Of a DNA stretch of 64,000 nucleotides, positions 46,700-55,079 are shown piece by piece. This stretch comes from Carnobacterium maltaromaticum DSM 20342 (GTDB lineage: Bacteria; Bacillota; Bacilli; Lactobacillales; Carnobacteriaceae). Where the stretch lies: contig NZ_JQMX01000001.1 of assembly GCF_000744945.1 (NCBI RefSeq), positions 3,421,130 to 3,485,129 of the forward strand. The letters run 5' to 3'. The notes below the pieces were generated by a model, which ran no database searches, was not told where the DNA came from, and worked only from the letters and a program-made list of their open reading frames with translations. Positions within the stretch are counted from its first letter, which is position 1; every line of letters starts with the position of its first letter. Both the position numbers and the translations under genes were made by a program.

Positions 46700-48643
46700 A
46701 TGGAAGCGAGCAAAGAAAAGGTACACAATCATGAACACGAGCATGAAAATGGTGGAGGACATAATCATAGTCATGGAGATAGTAAATCAGCAGTCATTTT
46801 ATTTTTTGCTGGATTAACAGCTTTTATAGTTGCATTATTTTTAACCGATAGTAGTTTGCTACAAACTATTCTTTTTATTAGTGCCATGCTATTATCGGGC
46901 TACCATATTATGCTAGAAGGTATTACAGATACAATTGAAGCCACAAAAAGAAAAAGAAAATTTTCACCTAATGTGCATATATTAATGACAGTAGCAGCAA
47001 TTGGAGCTACTATTATTGGCAATTATGAAGAAGGTGCACTTTTAATTATTATTTTTGCAGCTGCTCATTTTATGGAAGAATATGCAGAAGGACGTAGTAA
47101 AAGAGAAATAACTAATTTGCTTAAAATGAATCCGACTGAAGCCCGTTTAATTGAAGCAGACGGTAGCGTTAAAGTTGTTGATGTTTCGGTTCTAAAAATT
47201 GGAGATAAATTACAAGTTTTAAATGGAGATCAAATTGCGACTGATGGTGTGATTTTATCAGGCGTGACATCAATTGATGAATCGTCTATTAATGGAGAAA
47301 GTATTCCTAGAGAAAAGACAGTCGGTGATGAAGTTTTTGGTAGTACAATTAATGGAAATGGTACTTTTACAATGGAGGTGACCAAAGATAGCAGTGATAC
47401 ATTGTTTGCTAAAATTTTACAATTGGTCAATCAATCCCAATCAAATCTATCTAAAACAGCAACTAAAATTCAAAAAATTGAACCTTACTATGTCATTGCC
47501 GTTTTAATTATTGTCCCAATTTTTATTCTTTTAGGACCAAGTATTTTTAATTGGACTTGGAATGAAAGTTTTTATAGAGGAATGGTATTCTTAATATCTG
47601 CATCTCCTTGTGCTTTGGCAGCAAGTGCTGTACCAGCAACATTATCTGGTATTTCTAACTTAGCTAAACGTGGAGTATTATTCAAAGGTGGATCTTATCT
47701 GGCTAACTTAGCAGGAATTAAGGCTGTAGCATTTGATAAAACAGGAACATTAACTAAAGGGAAACCTTCTGTAACTGATTTTTATTTTGATGAAATCGAT
47801 GAAGCTACGACTGAACAAAACTATATTGATTTAATTGTTGCAATGGAAAAAACAGCTAATCATCCTTTAGCTAATGCAATTTTAGGAAAATTCGAGGCAA
47901 AAGAAAGCATAGAGCTTGAAGTTGAAAATGAAATTGGTAAAGGTCTTGTGGCTCAGTATAATGGTGCTGTTTACCAAATTGGAAAACCAACTGTTTTCAA
48001 AAATGTTAGTTCAAAAATTGAAAATCATAATGAACAATACTCCAAAGATGGCAAAACGGTCGTTTATTTTGCTAAAGATAATCAAGTTATAGGCTTGATT
48101 GCGATGATGGATGTTCCCAATGCAAATGCAATTGAAGTGATTAGTTATTTGAAATCACAAAATATTCATACAATGATGATTACTGGAGATTCAGAAGTGA
48201 CAGGCCAAGCAGTTGGTCGCCAATTAGGAATTGATGAGGTCATTGGTAATGTCTTACCAGAAAATAAAGCTCAAGTAATTAAAGATCAACAAGCTCGTTA
48301 TGGTACAGTGGCAATGCTAGGTGATGGAGTTAATGATGCTCCTGCCCTTGTAACAGCAGATATAGGTGTGGCTATGGGAGATGGAACTGATATTGCCATT
48401 GATGTGGCAGATGCGGTCTTAATGCAAAATGATTTAACTAAGTTTAGTTATGCACATAAAGTTTCTAAACGTCTTGATCGGGTTGTTTGGCAAAATATTA
48501 TTTTCTCAATGTTGATTGTGGCTATCCTTGTTACATTGAATGTTCTAGGGAAAATGGATATCACAATCGGAGTCATTGCTCATGAAGGAAGTACTTTAAT
48601 TGTTATCTTGAATGGTTTACGTTTGTTATTACCTTCAAAATAA
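46700..48643 (+). CDS. P1B-4-type heavy-metal translocating ATPase
   Basis: 647 residues. A His-rich N-terminus (HNHEHEHENGGGHNHSHGD) replaces the usual HMA domain. The transport motif is SPC (Cys304) and not CPC; the phosphorylated aspartate is Asp346 in DKTGTLTKG; HP, GDGVNDAP and a late HEGST (His628) follow. SPC plus HEG(G/S)T defines the P1B-4 group, whose known members export Fe(II), Co(II) or Zn(II) (PfeT, FrvA, CoaT types). The metal is therefore more likely iron, cobalt or zinc than copper. It has its own regulated promoter and terminator. Confidence 0.9.
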   Translation: MEASKEKVHNHEHEHENGGGHNHSHGDSKSAVILFFAGLTAFIVALFLTDSSLLQTILFISAMLLSGYHIMLEGITDTIEATKRKRKFSPNVHILMTVAAIGATIIGNYEEGALLIIIFAAAHFMEEYAEGRSKREITNLLKMNPTEARLIEADGSVKVVDVSVLKIGDKLQVLNGDQIATDGVILSGVTSIDESSINGESIPREKTVGDEVFGSTINGNGTFTMEVTKDSSDTLFAKILQLVNQSQSNLSKTATKIQKIEPYYVIAVLIIVPIFILLGPSIFNWTWNESFYRGMVFLISASPCALAASAVPATLSGISNLAKRGVLFKGGSYLANLAGIKAVAFDKTGTLTKGKPSVTDFYFDEIDEATTEQNYIDLIVAMEKTANHPLANAILGKFEAKESIELEVENEIGKGLVAQYNGAVYQIGKPTVFKNVSSKIENHNEQYSKDGKTVVYFAKDNQVIGLIAMMDVPNANAIEVISYLKSQNIHTMMITGDSEVTGQAVGRQLGIDEVIGNVLPENKAQVIKDQQARYGTVAMLGDGVNDAPALVTADIGVAMGDGTDIAIDVADAVLMQNDLTKFSYAHKVSKRLDRVVWQNIIFSMLIVAILVTLNVLGKMDITIGVIAHEGSTLIVILNGLRLLLPSK

Positions 48644-48654
48644 GATATTCAAAA

Positions 48655-48692
48655 ATAGAACTTAAGAAGCAATTCTTAAGTTCTATTTTTTT
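48655..48692 (+). terminator. Terminator after the metal ATPase gene
   Basis: GAACTTAAGAA and TTCTTAAGTTC form a perfect 11-bp stem with loop GCAA, followed by a T-rich tail. Confidence 0.92.
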
Positions 48693-48805
48693 ATTGCAGA
48701 CAATACGCGTTTCTGTTATTATTACAGTGTATTGCTCATTGTTTAACAAAGATATGGAGATAGTTTGTTGAACGAAATGAAGAGCATAAATAAATGGAGG
48801 TAGTT

Positions 48806-50338
48806 ATGAGAAAAAAAGGGTTGAAAGTTTTATTTTTAATGATGGCATTGGCATTGATTATTGTTGGTTGTGGCACAAAAGAAAATGCTAAAGAAGAAAA
48901 TGCAAAAAAAGAGTCAAGTAAAAATGAATCTTCTGAAGTCACAACAGGTGCATCAGAAGGTAGTAGTTATACACCATTAGCAGAATTAAAAGATTCTTAT
49001 GATATCGTGATCGTTGGTTCTGGTGGTGCTGGAATGTCAGCAGCACTTGAAGCAAAAGAAAAAGGTTTGAATCCAGTTATTTTTGAAAAAATGGCTGTCG
49101 TTGGTGGAAATACACTAAAATCTTCTTCTGGAATGAATGCATCTGAGACTAAATTTCAAAAAGAAGAAGGTATTTCTGATAGTAATGACTTATTTTATGA
49201 AGAGACTTTAGCAGGTGGTCATGGAACGAATGACCCAGAAATGTTGCGCTTTTTCGTAGATCATTCAGCGGATGCCATTGATTGGTTAGACTCTATGGGT
49301 ATTCGTTTAAACAATCTTACGATTACTGGTGGGATGAAAGAAAAACGGACACATCGACCAGAAGATGGTTCAGCTGTTGGACAATATTTGGTTAATGGTT
49401 TAATAAAAAATGTTCAAGAAAAAGATATTCCAGTCTTTGTAAATGCAGATGTGAAAGAAATTACGGAGAAAGATGATCAAGTAAATGGTGTGAAAGTACA
49501 ATTTGATCATAAGGAAGATAAAACAATCAAGGCAGATGCGGTTGTAGTGACAACTGGTGGATTTGGTGCAAATATGGAAATGATTTCTGAAACCAATCCA
49601 GAACTTAAAGACTATGTGACAACCAATCAGATTGGTAGTACAGGTGATGGCATTAAAATGATAGAAAAACTTGGTGGATATACAGTTGATATGAAAGAAA
49701 TTCAAATTCACCCAACAGTTCAACAAGAAAAATCTTATTTAATTGGTGAGGTTGTTCGTGGTGAAGGCGCAATTTTAGTTTCTTCAACTGGCGAACGTTT
49801 TGTTAATGAACTAGACACGCGTGACGCTGTTTCAAGTGCAGTTAATCAAACACCAGATAAATTTGCTTATTTAATTTTTGATTCAGGAGTCAAAGAAAGA
49901 GCGAAAGCTATTGAACAATATGAAAAATTAGGCTTTGTTGTTGAAGGTCAAACATTAGCTGAGTTAGCAAAAGAAATTAACGTACCGGATACAGCATTAG
50001 AAGCGACTGTGGGTAAGTGGAATGAAGATGTAGCTGCTAAATCAGATACTGCTTTTAATCGCACAACGGGGATGGAACATGATTTATCAAAAGGTCCTTA
50101 TTACGCAATTAAAATTGCTCCAGGTATTCATTATACAATGGGAGGCATTAAAGTAAATCCTGAAACAGAGGTACTAACCAAAGAAGGTACATCGATTAAA
50201 GGTCTTTATGCAGCTGGTGAATTAACTGGTGGATTGCACGGAGAGAATCGAATTGGCGGTAATTCAGTCGCTGAAATTATTATTTTCGGACGTCAAGCAG
50301 GTATTAAATCTGCTGAGTTTGTTCATTCGCTGAAATAA
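48806..50338 (+). CDS. Exported lipoprotein fumarate-reductase-like flavoprotein
   Basis: 510 residues. The lipobox IVGC puts the lipidated Cys at position 22, so it acts outside the membrane. The FAD-binding site is YDIVIVGSGGAGMSAALEA near residue 65; the C-terminal AAGELTGGLHGENRIGGNSV block is typical of the FrdA/flavocytochrome c/urocanate reductase family. There is no FMN_bind or heme domain, but the linker has EVTTGAS (44-50), close to the ApbE flavinylation motif. Such proteins can act as terminal reductases in extracellular electron transfer. The start is ATG 48806 after GGAGG; an ATG at 48794 precedes that site. Confidence 0.85.
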   Translation: MRKKGLKVLFLMMALALIIVGCGTKENAKEENAKKESSKNESSEVTTGASEGSSYTPLAELKDSYDIVIVGSGGAGMSAALEAKEKGLNPVIFEKMAVVGGNTLKSSSGMNASETKFQKEEGISDSNDLFYEETLAGGHGTNDPEMLRFFVDHSADAIDWLDSMGIRLNNLTITGGMKEKRTHRPEDGSAVGQYLVNGLIKNVQEKDIPVFVNADVKEITEKDDQVNGVKVQFDHKEDKTIKADAVVVTTGGFGANMEMISETNPELKDYVTTNQIGSTGDGIKMIEKLGGYTVDMKEIQIHPTVQQEKSYLIGEVVRGEGAILVSSTGERFVNELDTRDAVSSAVNQTPDKFAYLIFDSGVKERAKAIEQYEKLGFVVEGQTLAELAKEINVPDTALEATVGKWNEDVAAKSDTAFNRTTGMEHDLSKGPYYAIKIAPGIHYTMGGIKVNPETEVLTKEGTSIKGLYAAGELTGGLHGENRIGGNSVAEIIIFGRQAGIKSAEFVHSLK

Positions 50339-50348
50339 ATATCAAACA

Positions 50349-50398
50349 AAAATCTAGTCAAAAAGGATTGATAGTCCTTTATTGGCTAGATTTTTTGA
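50349..50398 (+). terminator. Terminator after the flavoprotein gene
   Basis: A long stem AAATCTAGTCAAAAAGGA with TCCTTTATTGGCTAGATTT (few mismatches), then a run of Ts. Confidence 0.85.
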
Positions 50399-50514
50399 TA
50401 GGTTGAAATTTATTTTTCCTCGTTACTTGTTTCAGAATGTCTTAATAGATAAAGTTCTAGAACTTTAGTACACTTAGAGGAGCAAGTGAATCAAGTTGAA
50501 GGGTGGAAGCTTAA

Positions 50515-51633
50515 TTGAAAGTAGTGATTGCGATTGATTCAATGAAAGGTTCTTTAACAAGTAGTGAAGCAAATCAGATTGTGGCAACTGTATTTAAAGC
50601 AGCTGGTTATGAAGTTGAGCAAGTAGCAATTGCAGATGGCGGTGAAGGGACCGTTGAAGCCTATTTAACCAATCAAGAGGGCGAATGGATTGAAGTGGAA
50701 ACGCTAGACCCTCTGGGTGAAATCTGCAAAAGTTTTTATGGCTGGTATCCGGGAAAAAAGGAAGCTGTTATTGAAGTTGCTGCTAGTTCTGGACTTGGAC
50801 TTATCCAAAATAGAAAACACAATCATCCTAGTCAAACAAGTAGTTTTGGAACAGGTCAGTTGATTTTGTCAGCAATGGATAAAGGGGCAAAATCAATTGT
50901 GATTGGTTTAGGTGGAAGTGGAACTATTGATGGTGGGATTGGAATTTTAAAAGCTTTGGGTGTCGAATTTTTTGATGAAAATGGGCTAGAATTAGCAGGT
51001 ATAGGTAATGATTTAGCAAAAATTAAACGAATTGATAGGAATAAAATGGACCAACGTTTGAAAACGATTGAGATTACTGTGGCTTCAGATGTCAGCAATC
51101 CCCTAACTGGTTCTGAAGGTGCGGTTGCTATTTTTGGGGAACAAAAAGGATTAAGGTCTTCTGAATTAGCAAGTTATGATCAAGCAATGGCCAATTTTCT
51201 TAAAATAGCCACAGGTAATTCTATCTCTAGTTTAGGGGATGGTGCGGCAGGTGGTATGGGCTTTGCACTACGTCACTTTCTGAACGCTAAAGTAATCCCA
51301 GGCTTTACTTTAATCGCTGCTGAAAATGAGTTAGCAGCTAAAATTAAGATAGCTGATTTGGTGATTACTGGCGAAGGCCAGATTGATCAACAAAGTTTAT
51401 ATGGCAAAGTTCCGGTAGCAATTGCTAAATTAGCAAAAAAAAACAATATCCCTGTGATTGCCTTTGTTGGATCGATTAAGGGGGATATGACTGAAGCTTA
51501 TCAAGCCGGTATTTCTGAAATTATTCCAATTGTTCAATCTGTTTCTACTTTAGAAAATGCGTTAAAGAATGCTTCTGAAAATCTAGAAAAAAGTGTGAAA
51601 CAGACAGTTAAGTTGTTGCATTTATTTAATTAA
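50515..51633 (+). CDS. glxK: Glycerate kinase (GarK/GlxK family)
   Basis: 372 residues with the family opening VVIAIDSMKGSLTSSEANQ, then IADGGEGTVEA, GLGGSGTIDGGIGILKALG, DGAAGGMGFAL, and ITGEGQIDQQSLYGKVP. It phosphorylates D-glycerate (giving 2-phosphoglycerate in the characterised class II enzymes) for entry to glycolysis. Start TTG 50515 with a GGGTGGAAG site. It stands alone between a terminator and the galactosamine regulator; why it is here is not evident. Confidence 0.92.
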   Translation: MKVVIAIDSMKGSLTSSEANQIVATVFKAAGYEVEQVAIADGGEGTVEAYLTNQEGEWIEVETLDPLGEICKSFYGWYPGKKEAVIEVAASSGLGLIQNRKHNHPSQTSSFGTGQLILSAMDKGAKSIVIGLGGSGTIDGGIGILKALGVEFFDENGLELAGIGNDLAKIKRIDRNKMDQRLKTIEITVASDVSNPLTGSEGAVAIFGEQKGLRSSELASYDQAMANFLKIATGNSISSLGDGAAGGMGFALRHFLNAKVIPGFTLIAAENELAAKIKIADLVITGEGQIDQQSLYGKVPVAIAKLAKKNNIPVIAFVGSIKGDMTEAYQAGISEIIPIVQSVSTLENALKNASENLEKSVKQTVKLLHLFN

Positions 51634-51657
51634 TCTAGTGTCATTTTTATCTATCTC

Positions 51658-51707
51658 TTGACTTGTTCCATTAGAAAGTTTATATTAACTAAAAGTGGTA
51701 GTTACCA
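51658..51707 (+). promoter_or_regulatory. Promoter and operator of the GntR-type regulator gene
   Basis: TTGACT (51658-51663), 17 bases, TATATT (51681-51686). Ten bases downstream is the palindrome TGGTAGTTACCA (51696-51707), the same as the one before the PTS operon, so the regulator probably represses itself. Confidence 0.75.
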
Positions 51708-51747
51708 GTTTTAGGAGCTACACGATTAAACTATAGGAGCGATAGTC

Positions 51748-52476
51748 ATGATAAATAAAAATAGTTCAGTACCACTATACGATCAATTGGTCGATATTTT
51801 AGTCAATGAAATTAATACAAAGCTAAAAACGAATGAAAAAATGATGTCCGAAAGAGAAATTTGCCAAAAATATGATGTTAGCCGTACGACAGTAAGATTA
51901 GCTTTATCTGAATTAGAAAATATGGGCTATATTTATAAACGTCATGGCAAGGGAACCTTTGTAGCGGCGTTAAGTCAAGGAAAGCAAAATTTAATGGATA
52001 ACTATAGCTTCACTGACCAAATGCGCGAAAGTGGAAAAGCGCCTCAAACAAAAGTCCTTTTTTTTAAAATTGTATTAAGCAATCAGTATATCAGCGATAA
52101 AATGGGCATTGATTTAGGAACGGAAGTCTATCGATTGAAACGTTTACGGTTAGCTGATGGTATTCCAATGATGGTTGAAACGAGTTATATTCCAGTCAAA
52201 GAGTTTCAAGGATTAGAAGAAAGTCGAATTGCTAAGAAACCCTTGTATGAGATTTTTAAAGAAGATTACAATGAATTGGTTAAGGTCGCAGATGAAGAAT
52301 TTTCGGCTAGTTTATTAACGGATAAAGAGGCACTCTTATTAGAAAGTGAAGATGATGGAGCGTGTTTAAGGCTAAAAAGAACAAGTTACAATAAAGCTAA
52401 TATTGTGATTGAATTTACGTTAAGTACGGCTCGCAGCGATCAATTTGTATACAAAGTTCGTCATATTCAACAATGA
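51748..52476 (+). CDS. agaR: GntR/HutC-family regulator of the GalNAc operon
   Basis: 242 residues: an N-terminal winged HTH (PLYDQLVDILVNEINTKLKT, MSEREICQKYDVSRTTVRLALSELENMGYI) and a C-terminal UTRA effector domain (GTEVYRLKRLRLADGIPMMVETSYIP), which usually binds a sugar phosphate. It precedes the PTS operon in the same direction, separated by a terminator and by shared palindromic operators. It is expected to be relieved by an amino-sugar phosphate. The symbol follows functional analogy; DeoR-type AgaR of E. coli is unrelated. Confidence 0.88.
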   Translation: MINKNSSVPLYDQLVDILVNEINTKLKTNEKMMSEREICQKYDVSRTTVRLALSELENMGYIYKRHGKGTFVAALSQGKQNLMDNYSFTDQMRESGKAPQTKVLFFKIVLSNQYISDKMGIDLGTEVYRLKRLRLADGIPMMVETSYIPVKEFQGLEESRIAKKPLYEIFKEDYNELVKVADEEFSASLLTDKEALLLESEDDGACLRLKRTSYNKANIVIEFTLSTARSDQFVYKVRHIQQ

Positions 52477-52481
52477 AAAAT

Positions 52482-52533
52482 AAAAAGTTTGTTTACTTCT
52501 AGCCTAGTAGGAGTAAGCAAACTTTTTATTTTT
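52482..52533 (+). terminator. Terminator between the regulator and the PTS operon
   Basis: AAAAAGTTTGTTTACTTCT pairs with GGAGTAAGCAAACTTTTT (few mismatches), followed by a short T/A tail. It makes the operon depend on its own promoter. Confidence 0.88.
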
Positions 52534-52564
52534 GAGCTTATAAGTGATTATTTATAAATTTTAC

Positions 52565-52624
52565 TTGACTTTTTAATCTAAGAACAGTATATTTTAGTTA
52601 ACTGGTAGTTACCAGTAGTAACCA
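52565..52624 (+). promoter_or_regulatory. Promoter and operator of the GalNAc PTS operon
   Basis: TTGACT (52565-52570), 17 bases, TATATT (52588-52593). A perfect palindrome CTGGTA-GT-TACCAG (52602-52615) lies over the transcription start region, followed by an extra half-site TAACCAG (52618-52624). It matches the site in front of the regulator gene. Confidence 0.78.
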
Positions 52625-52668
52625 GTTGTTTTTATTGTTAAATAAATGACTAGAAAGGAGCGAATGGA

Positions 52669-53094
52669 ATGATTGGAATGATCTTATGTGGGCATGGTAA
52701 TTTTGCGTCTGGCATGTATTCCGCCATTAAACTAATTGCTGGTGAACAAGAGGATTTTGCAACCGTTGATTTTAGTGCTGGAATGAGTTCCGAAGAGTTA
52801 AAAGAACAGCTTTTAGTTCAAATTGCTAAAACAGAAAACGGTAATGGTGTTGTGATTTTTACAGATATACCCGGTGGAACCCCTTTTAATCAAGCTGTTT
52901 TATTATCAACTGAAAATGAAAGCGTTAAAATTGTGTCTGGAACAAATTTGCCATTATTGCTTGAAAGTTCTTTTAAGCGAGACCTCAGTTTAACAGAATT
53001 TGTCTCTCAGGCATTAAAATCTGGAGCTGAAGGATTGAAAACATTTAAAATTAAAGAAACTGAACCGATAAGAGAAGATAGTTTTGGCATTTAA
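52669..53094 (+). CDS. agaF: PTS EIIA component, mannose/sorbose family (AgaF type)
   Basis: 141 residues. The phosphorylation site is His9 in LCGHGNFASGMYSAIKLI, and the IFTDIPGGTPFNQAVLL block is the mannose-family IIA signature. It passes phosphate from HPr to the IIB protein. It is the first gene of the operon and is followed closely by agaS. The substrate, N-acetylgalactosamine or galactosamine, is inferred from AgaS, NagA, LacC and LacD downstream. Confidence 0.93.
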   Translation: MIGMILCGHGNFASGMYSAIKLIAGEQEDFATVDFSAGMSSEELKEQLLVQIAKTENGNGVVIFTDIPGGTPFNQAVLLSTENESVKIVSGTNLPLLLESSFKRDLSLTEFVSQALKSGAEGLKTFKIKETEPIREDSFGI

Positions 53095-53116
53095 TGATGA
53101 AAAGGAGCTGAGCCAA

Positions 53117-54289
53117 ATGTATGAACTGACAACTGAGGAACTAACACAATTAGGTGCTGTGATTACAGCCAATGAAATTAAGCAACAACCTGAACTATGG
53201 CAAGAAGCTTTTGAAAATTATCGAAGTAAAGAGAATGAAATCAATCGTTTTCTAACTGATTTAAGTAATCAGTTTAAAAAAATGCGTATTATTTTTACTG
53301 GAGCAGGAACATCAGCTTATGTAGGAGATACTGTCTTGCCTTATTTAAAAGGGCAGTTAAATGGAAAAAAATGGGATTTAATGAGTATTCCAACAACAGA
53401 TTTAGTGTCTAACCCAGAGGCTTTTTTTGCTAATGAAATACCAACATTATTAGTTTCCTTTGCTAGAAGTGGCAATAGTCCAGAAAGTCTTGCCGCAGTA
53501 TCATTAGGGAAACAGCTAGTAAAAGATTTTTATCAAGTAACGATTACATGTGCTTTTGATGGGAAATTAGCCAATCAGGCAGAAGGAGATGCAAAAAATT
53601 TACTTTTATTGATGCCTAAAAAAGCGAATGATAAAGGCTTTGCTATGACAGGTAGCTACTCATGTATGACTTTAACAGCTTTACTGGTTTTCGATTTAAC
53701 TTCACTTTCCCAAAAAGCTAAATGGATTGAACAGCTTAAAGTCATGGGAGAAGATGTCTTACAACGTTCCACTGAAATTCAAAAAATAATTGATTTAGAT
53801 TTTAATCGGGTCATTTATTTAGGGTCAGGAAGCTTAGCAGGTATGACTCGTGAAGCGCAATTGAAGATTCTTGAATTGACAGCTGGCCAGATTGCTACGG
53901 TATTTGATTCATCATTGGGATTTCGCCATGGTCCAAAATCGTTTGTTAATGAGCAAACACTAGTTTTTGTTTTCACCTCAAATGACCCTTATACAAGACA
54001 ATATGATCTCGATATTTTAAATGAATTAAAGCAAGATCAAATTGCTTGTTATGTTAGTGGTTTGTCTGTTGCTGGAGAAACCAATTTTGGTGGGAATAAT
54101 TTTACTTTTTTAGGAAATGGCAAGGATATACCAGATGCTTATCTAGTCTTGCCCTATATTATTTTTGCTCAAACAATTGCTGTTCTATCTGCAATTAAAG
54201 TTGGCAATCAACCAGATACACCTTCACCAACTGGAACCGTTAATCGTGTGGTCAAAGGTGTAGAGATTTATCCTTACCAAGTAGATTAA
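53117..54289 (+). CDS. agaS: SIS-domain D-galactosamine-6-phosphate deaminase/isomerase (AgaS)
   Basis: About 390 residues with two SIS domains: IIFTGAGTSAYVGDTVLPYL, LLVSFARSGNSPESLAAVSLG, and in the second half VIYLGSGSLAGMTREAQLKI and FDSSLGFRHGPKSFVN. It converts galactosamine-6-P to tagatose-6-P with release of ammonia. I place the start at ATG 53117, with AAGGAG nine bases before; the frame is open further 5' over the end of agaF. It stands between PTS genes, as in the aga operons of streptococci. Confidence 0.93.
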   Translation: MYELTTEELTQLGAVITANEIKQQPELWQEAFENYRSKENEINRFLTDLSNQFKKMRIIFTGAGTSAYVGDTVLPYLKGQLNGKKWDLMSIPTTDLVSNPEAFFANEIPTLLVSFARSGNSPESLAAVSLGKQLVKDFYQVTITCAFDGKLANQAEGDAKNLLLLMPKKANDKGFAMTGSYSCMTLTALLVFDLTSLSQKAKWIEQLKVMGEDVLQRSTEIQKIIDLDFNRVIYLGSGSLAGMTREAQLKILELTAGQIATVFDSSLGFRHGPKSFVNEQTLVFVFTSNDPYTRQYDLDILNELKQDQIACYVSGLSVAGETNFGGNNFTFLGNGKDIPDAYLVLPYIIFAQTIAVLSAIKVGNQPDTPSPTGTVNRVVKGVEIYPYQVD

Positions 54290-54315
54290 CTATATAAAGT
54301 TAAGGAGGAGAAAAA

Positions 54316-54810
54316 ATGACTAAACCAAATATTTTATTAACTAGAATTGATAATCGACTTGTTCATGGGCAAGTCGGGATGACATGGACCAACACGTTAG
54401 GTGCAAATTTAGTTGTAGTAGCAAATGATGAAGTAGCAACAGATTCAGTTCAGCAAAATTTAATGGATATGGTTTTACCAGAAACGGTCCAGATTCGTTT
54501 CTTTACCCTAGAAAAAACAATTCGAATTATTGGTAAAGCTGCGCCGCATCAAAAAATTTTACTTGTAGTTAAAACACCAGAAGATGCATTGACTTTAGTT
54601 GAAGGCGGGGTTCCGATTGAGTTCTTAAATATTGGAAATCTACATTTTTCAGAAGGGAAACAACAATTGTCTTCGACGGTTTCAGTTGATAAAAATGATG
54701 TAGAAACATTTAGAAAATTAAATCAGTTAGGTGTCAAAATGGAAGTTAAAGGGATCCCTAGTGAGAGAGGTCAAGATTTAATGAATTTACTGAAAGAAGC
54801 GACATTTTAA
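54316..54810 (+). CDS. agaB: PTS EIIB component, mannose/sorbose family
   Basis: 164 residues, phosphorylation at His18 in TRIDNRLVHGQVGMTW, the usual mannose-family IIB signature; normal length. It takes phosphate from the IIA protein and gives it to the sugar during transport by IIC/IID. A strong AAGGAGGAG site precedes it. After it comes an unusually long structured gap before the IIC gene. Confidence 0.93.
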   Translation: MTKPNILLTRIDNRLVHGQVGMTWTNTLGANLVVVANDEVATDSVQQNLMDMVLPETVQIRFFTLEKTIRIIGKAAPHQKILLVVKTPEDALTLVEGGVPIEFLNIGNLHFSEGKQQLSSTVSVDKNDVETFRKLNQLGVKMEVKGIPSERGQDLMNLLKEATF

Positions 54811-54812
54811 AT

Positions 54813-55055
54813 TTTTTATTGAGGCTAGTTCTTATGAGCCAGTCCTTCGGAAAAAAGATGAAATTTCGAGGTGGCAAGAAGCGCCACATCAAATTTCCCT
54901 ATTTTTCTTCCAGGCCTAACCGGCTCAACAAACTTTTTATTTAGGCCAGTTCTTATGAGCCAACTCTTCGAAAAGAAGAAAAAATTCCCCCAAAGTAAAA
55001 AGATACTTTGTGCGTATTCTTCTATCTTTTTGTCAGAGCTAAACGGCTCAACAAA
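54813..55055 (+). repeat. Two tandem ~121-base structured repeats between EIIB and EIIC
   Basis: Two diverged copies (54813-54933 and 54934-55056), each starting at TTTTTATT, then AGTTCTTATGAGCC and ending with CGGCTCAACAAAC. Each can fold into one long hairpin closed by GAGCC/GGCTC, with inner parts such as GTGGC/GCCAC in copy 1. The internal sequence differs between copies while the stem ends are kept. An ORF through this region is not credible. Confidence 0.75.
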
Positions 55056-55079
55056 CTTTTTATCCGAGGAGGAAAAAAA

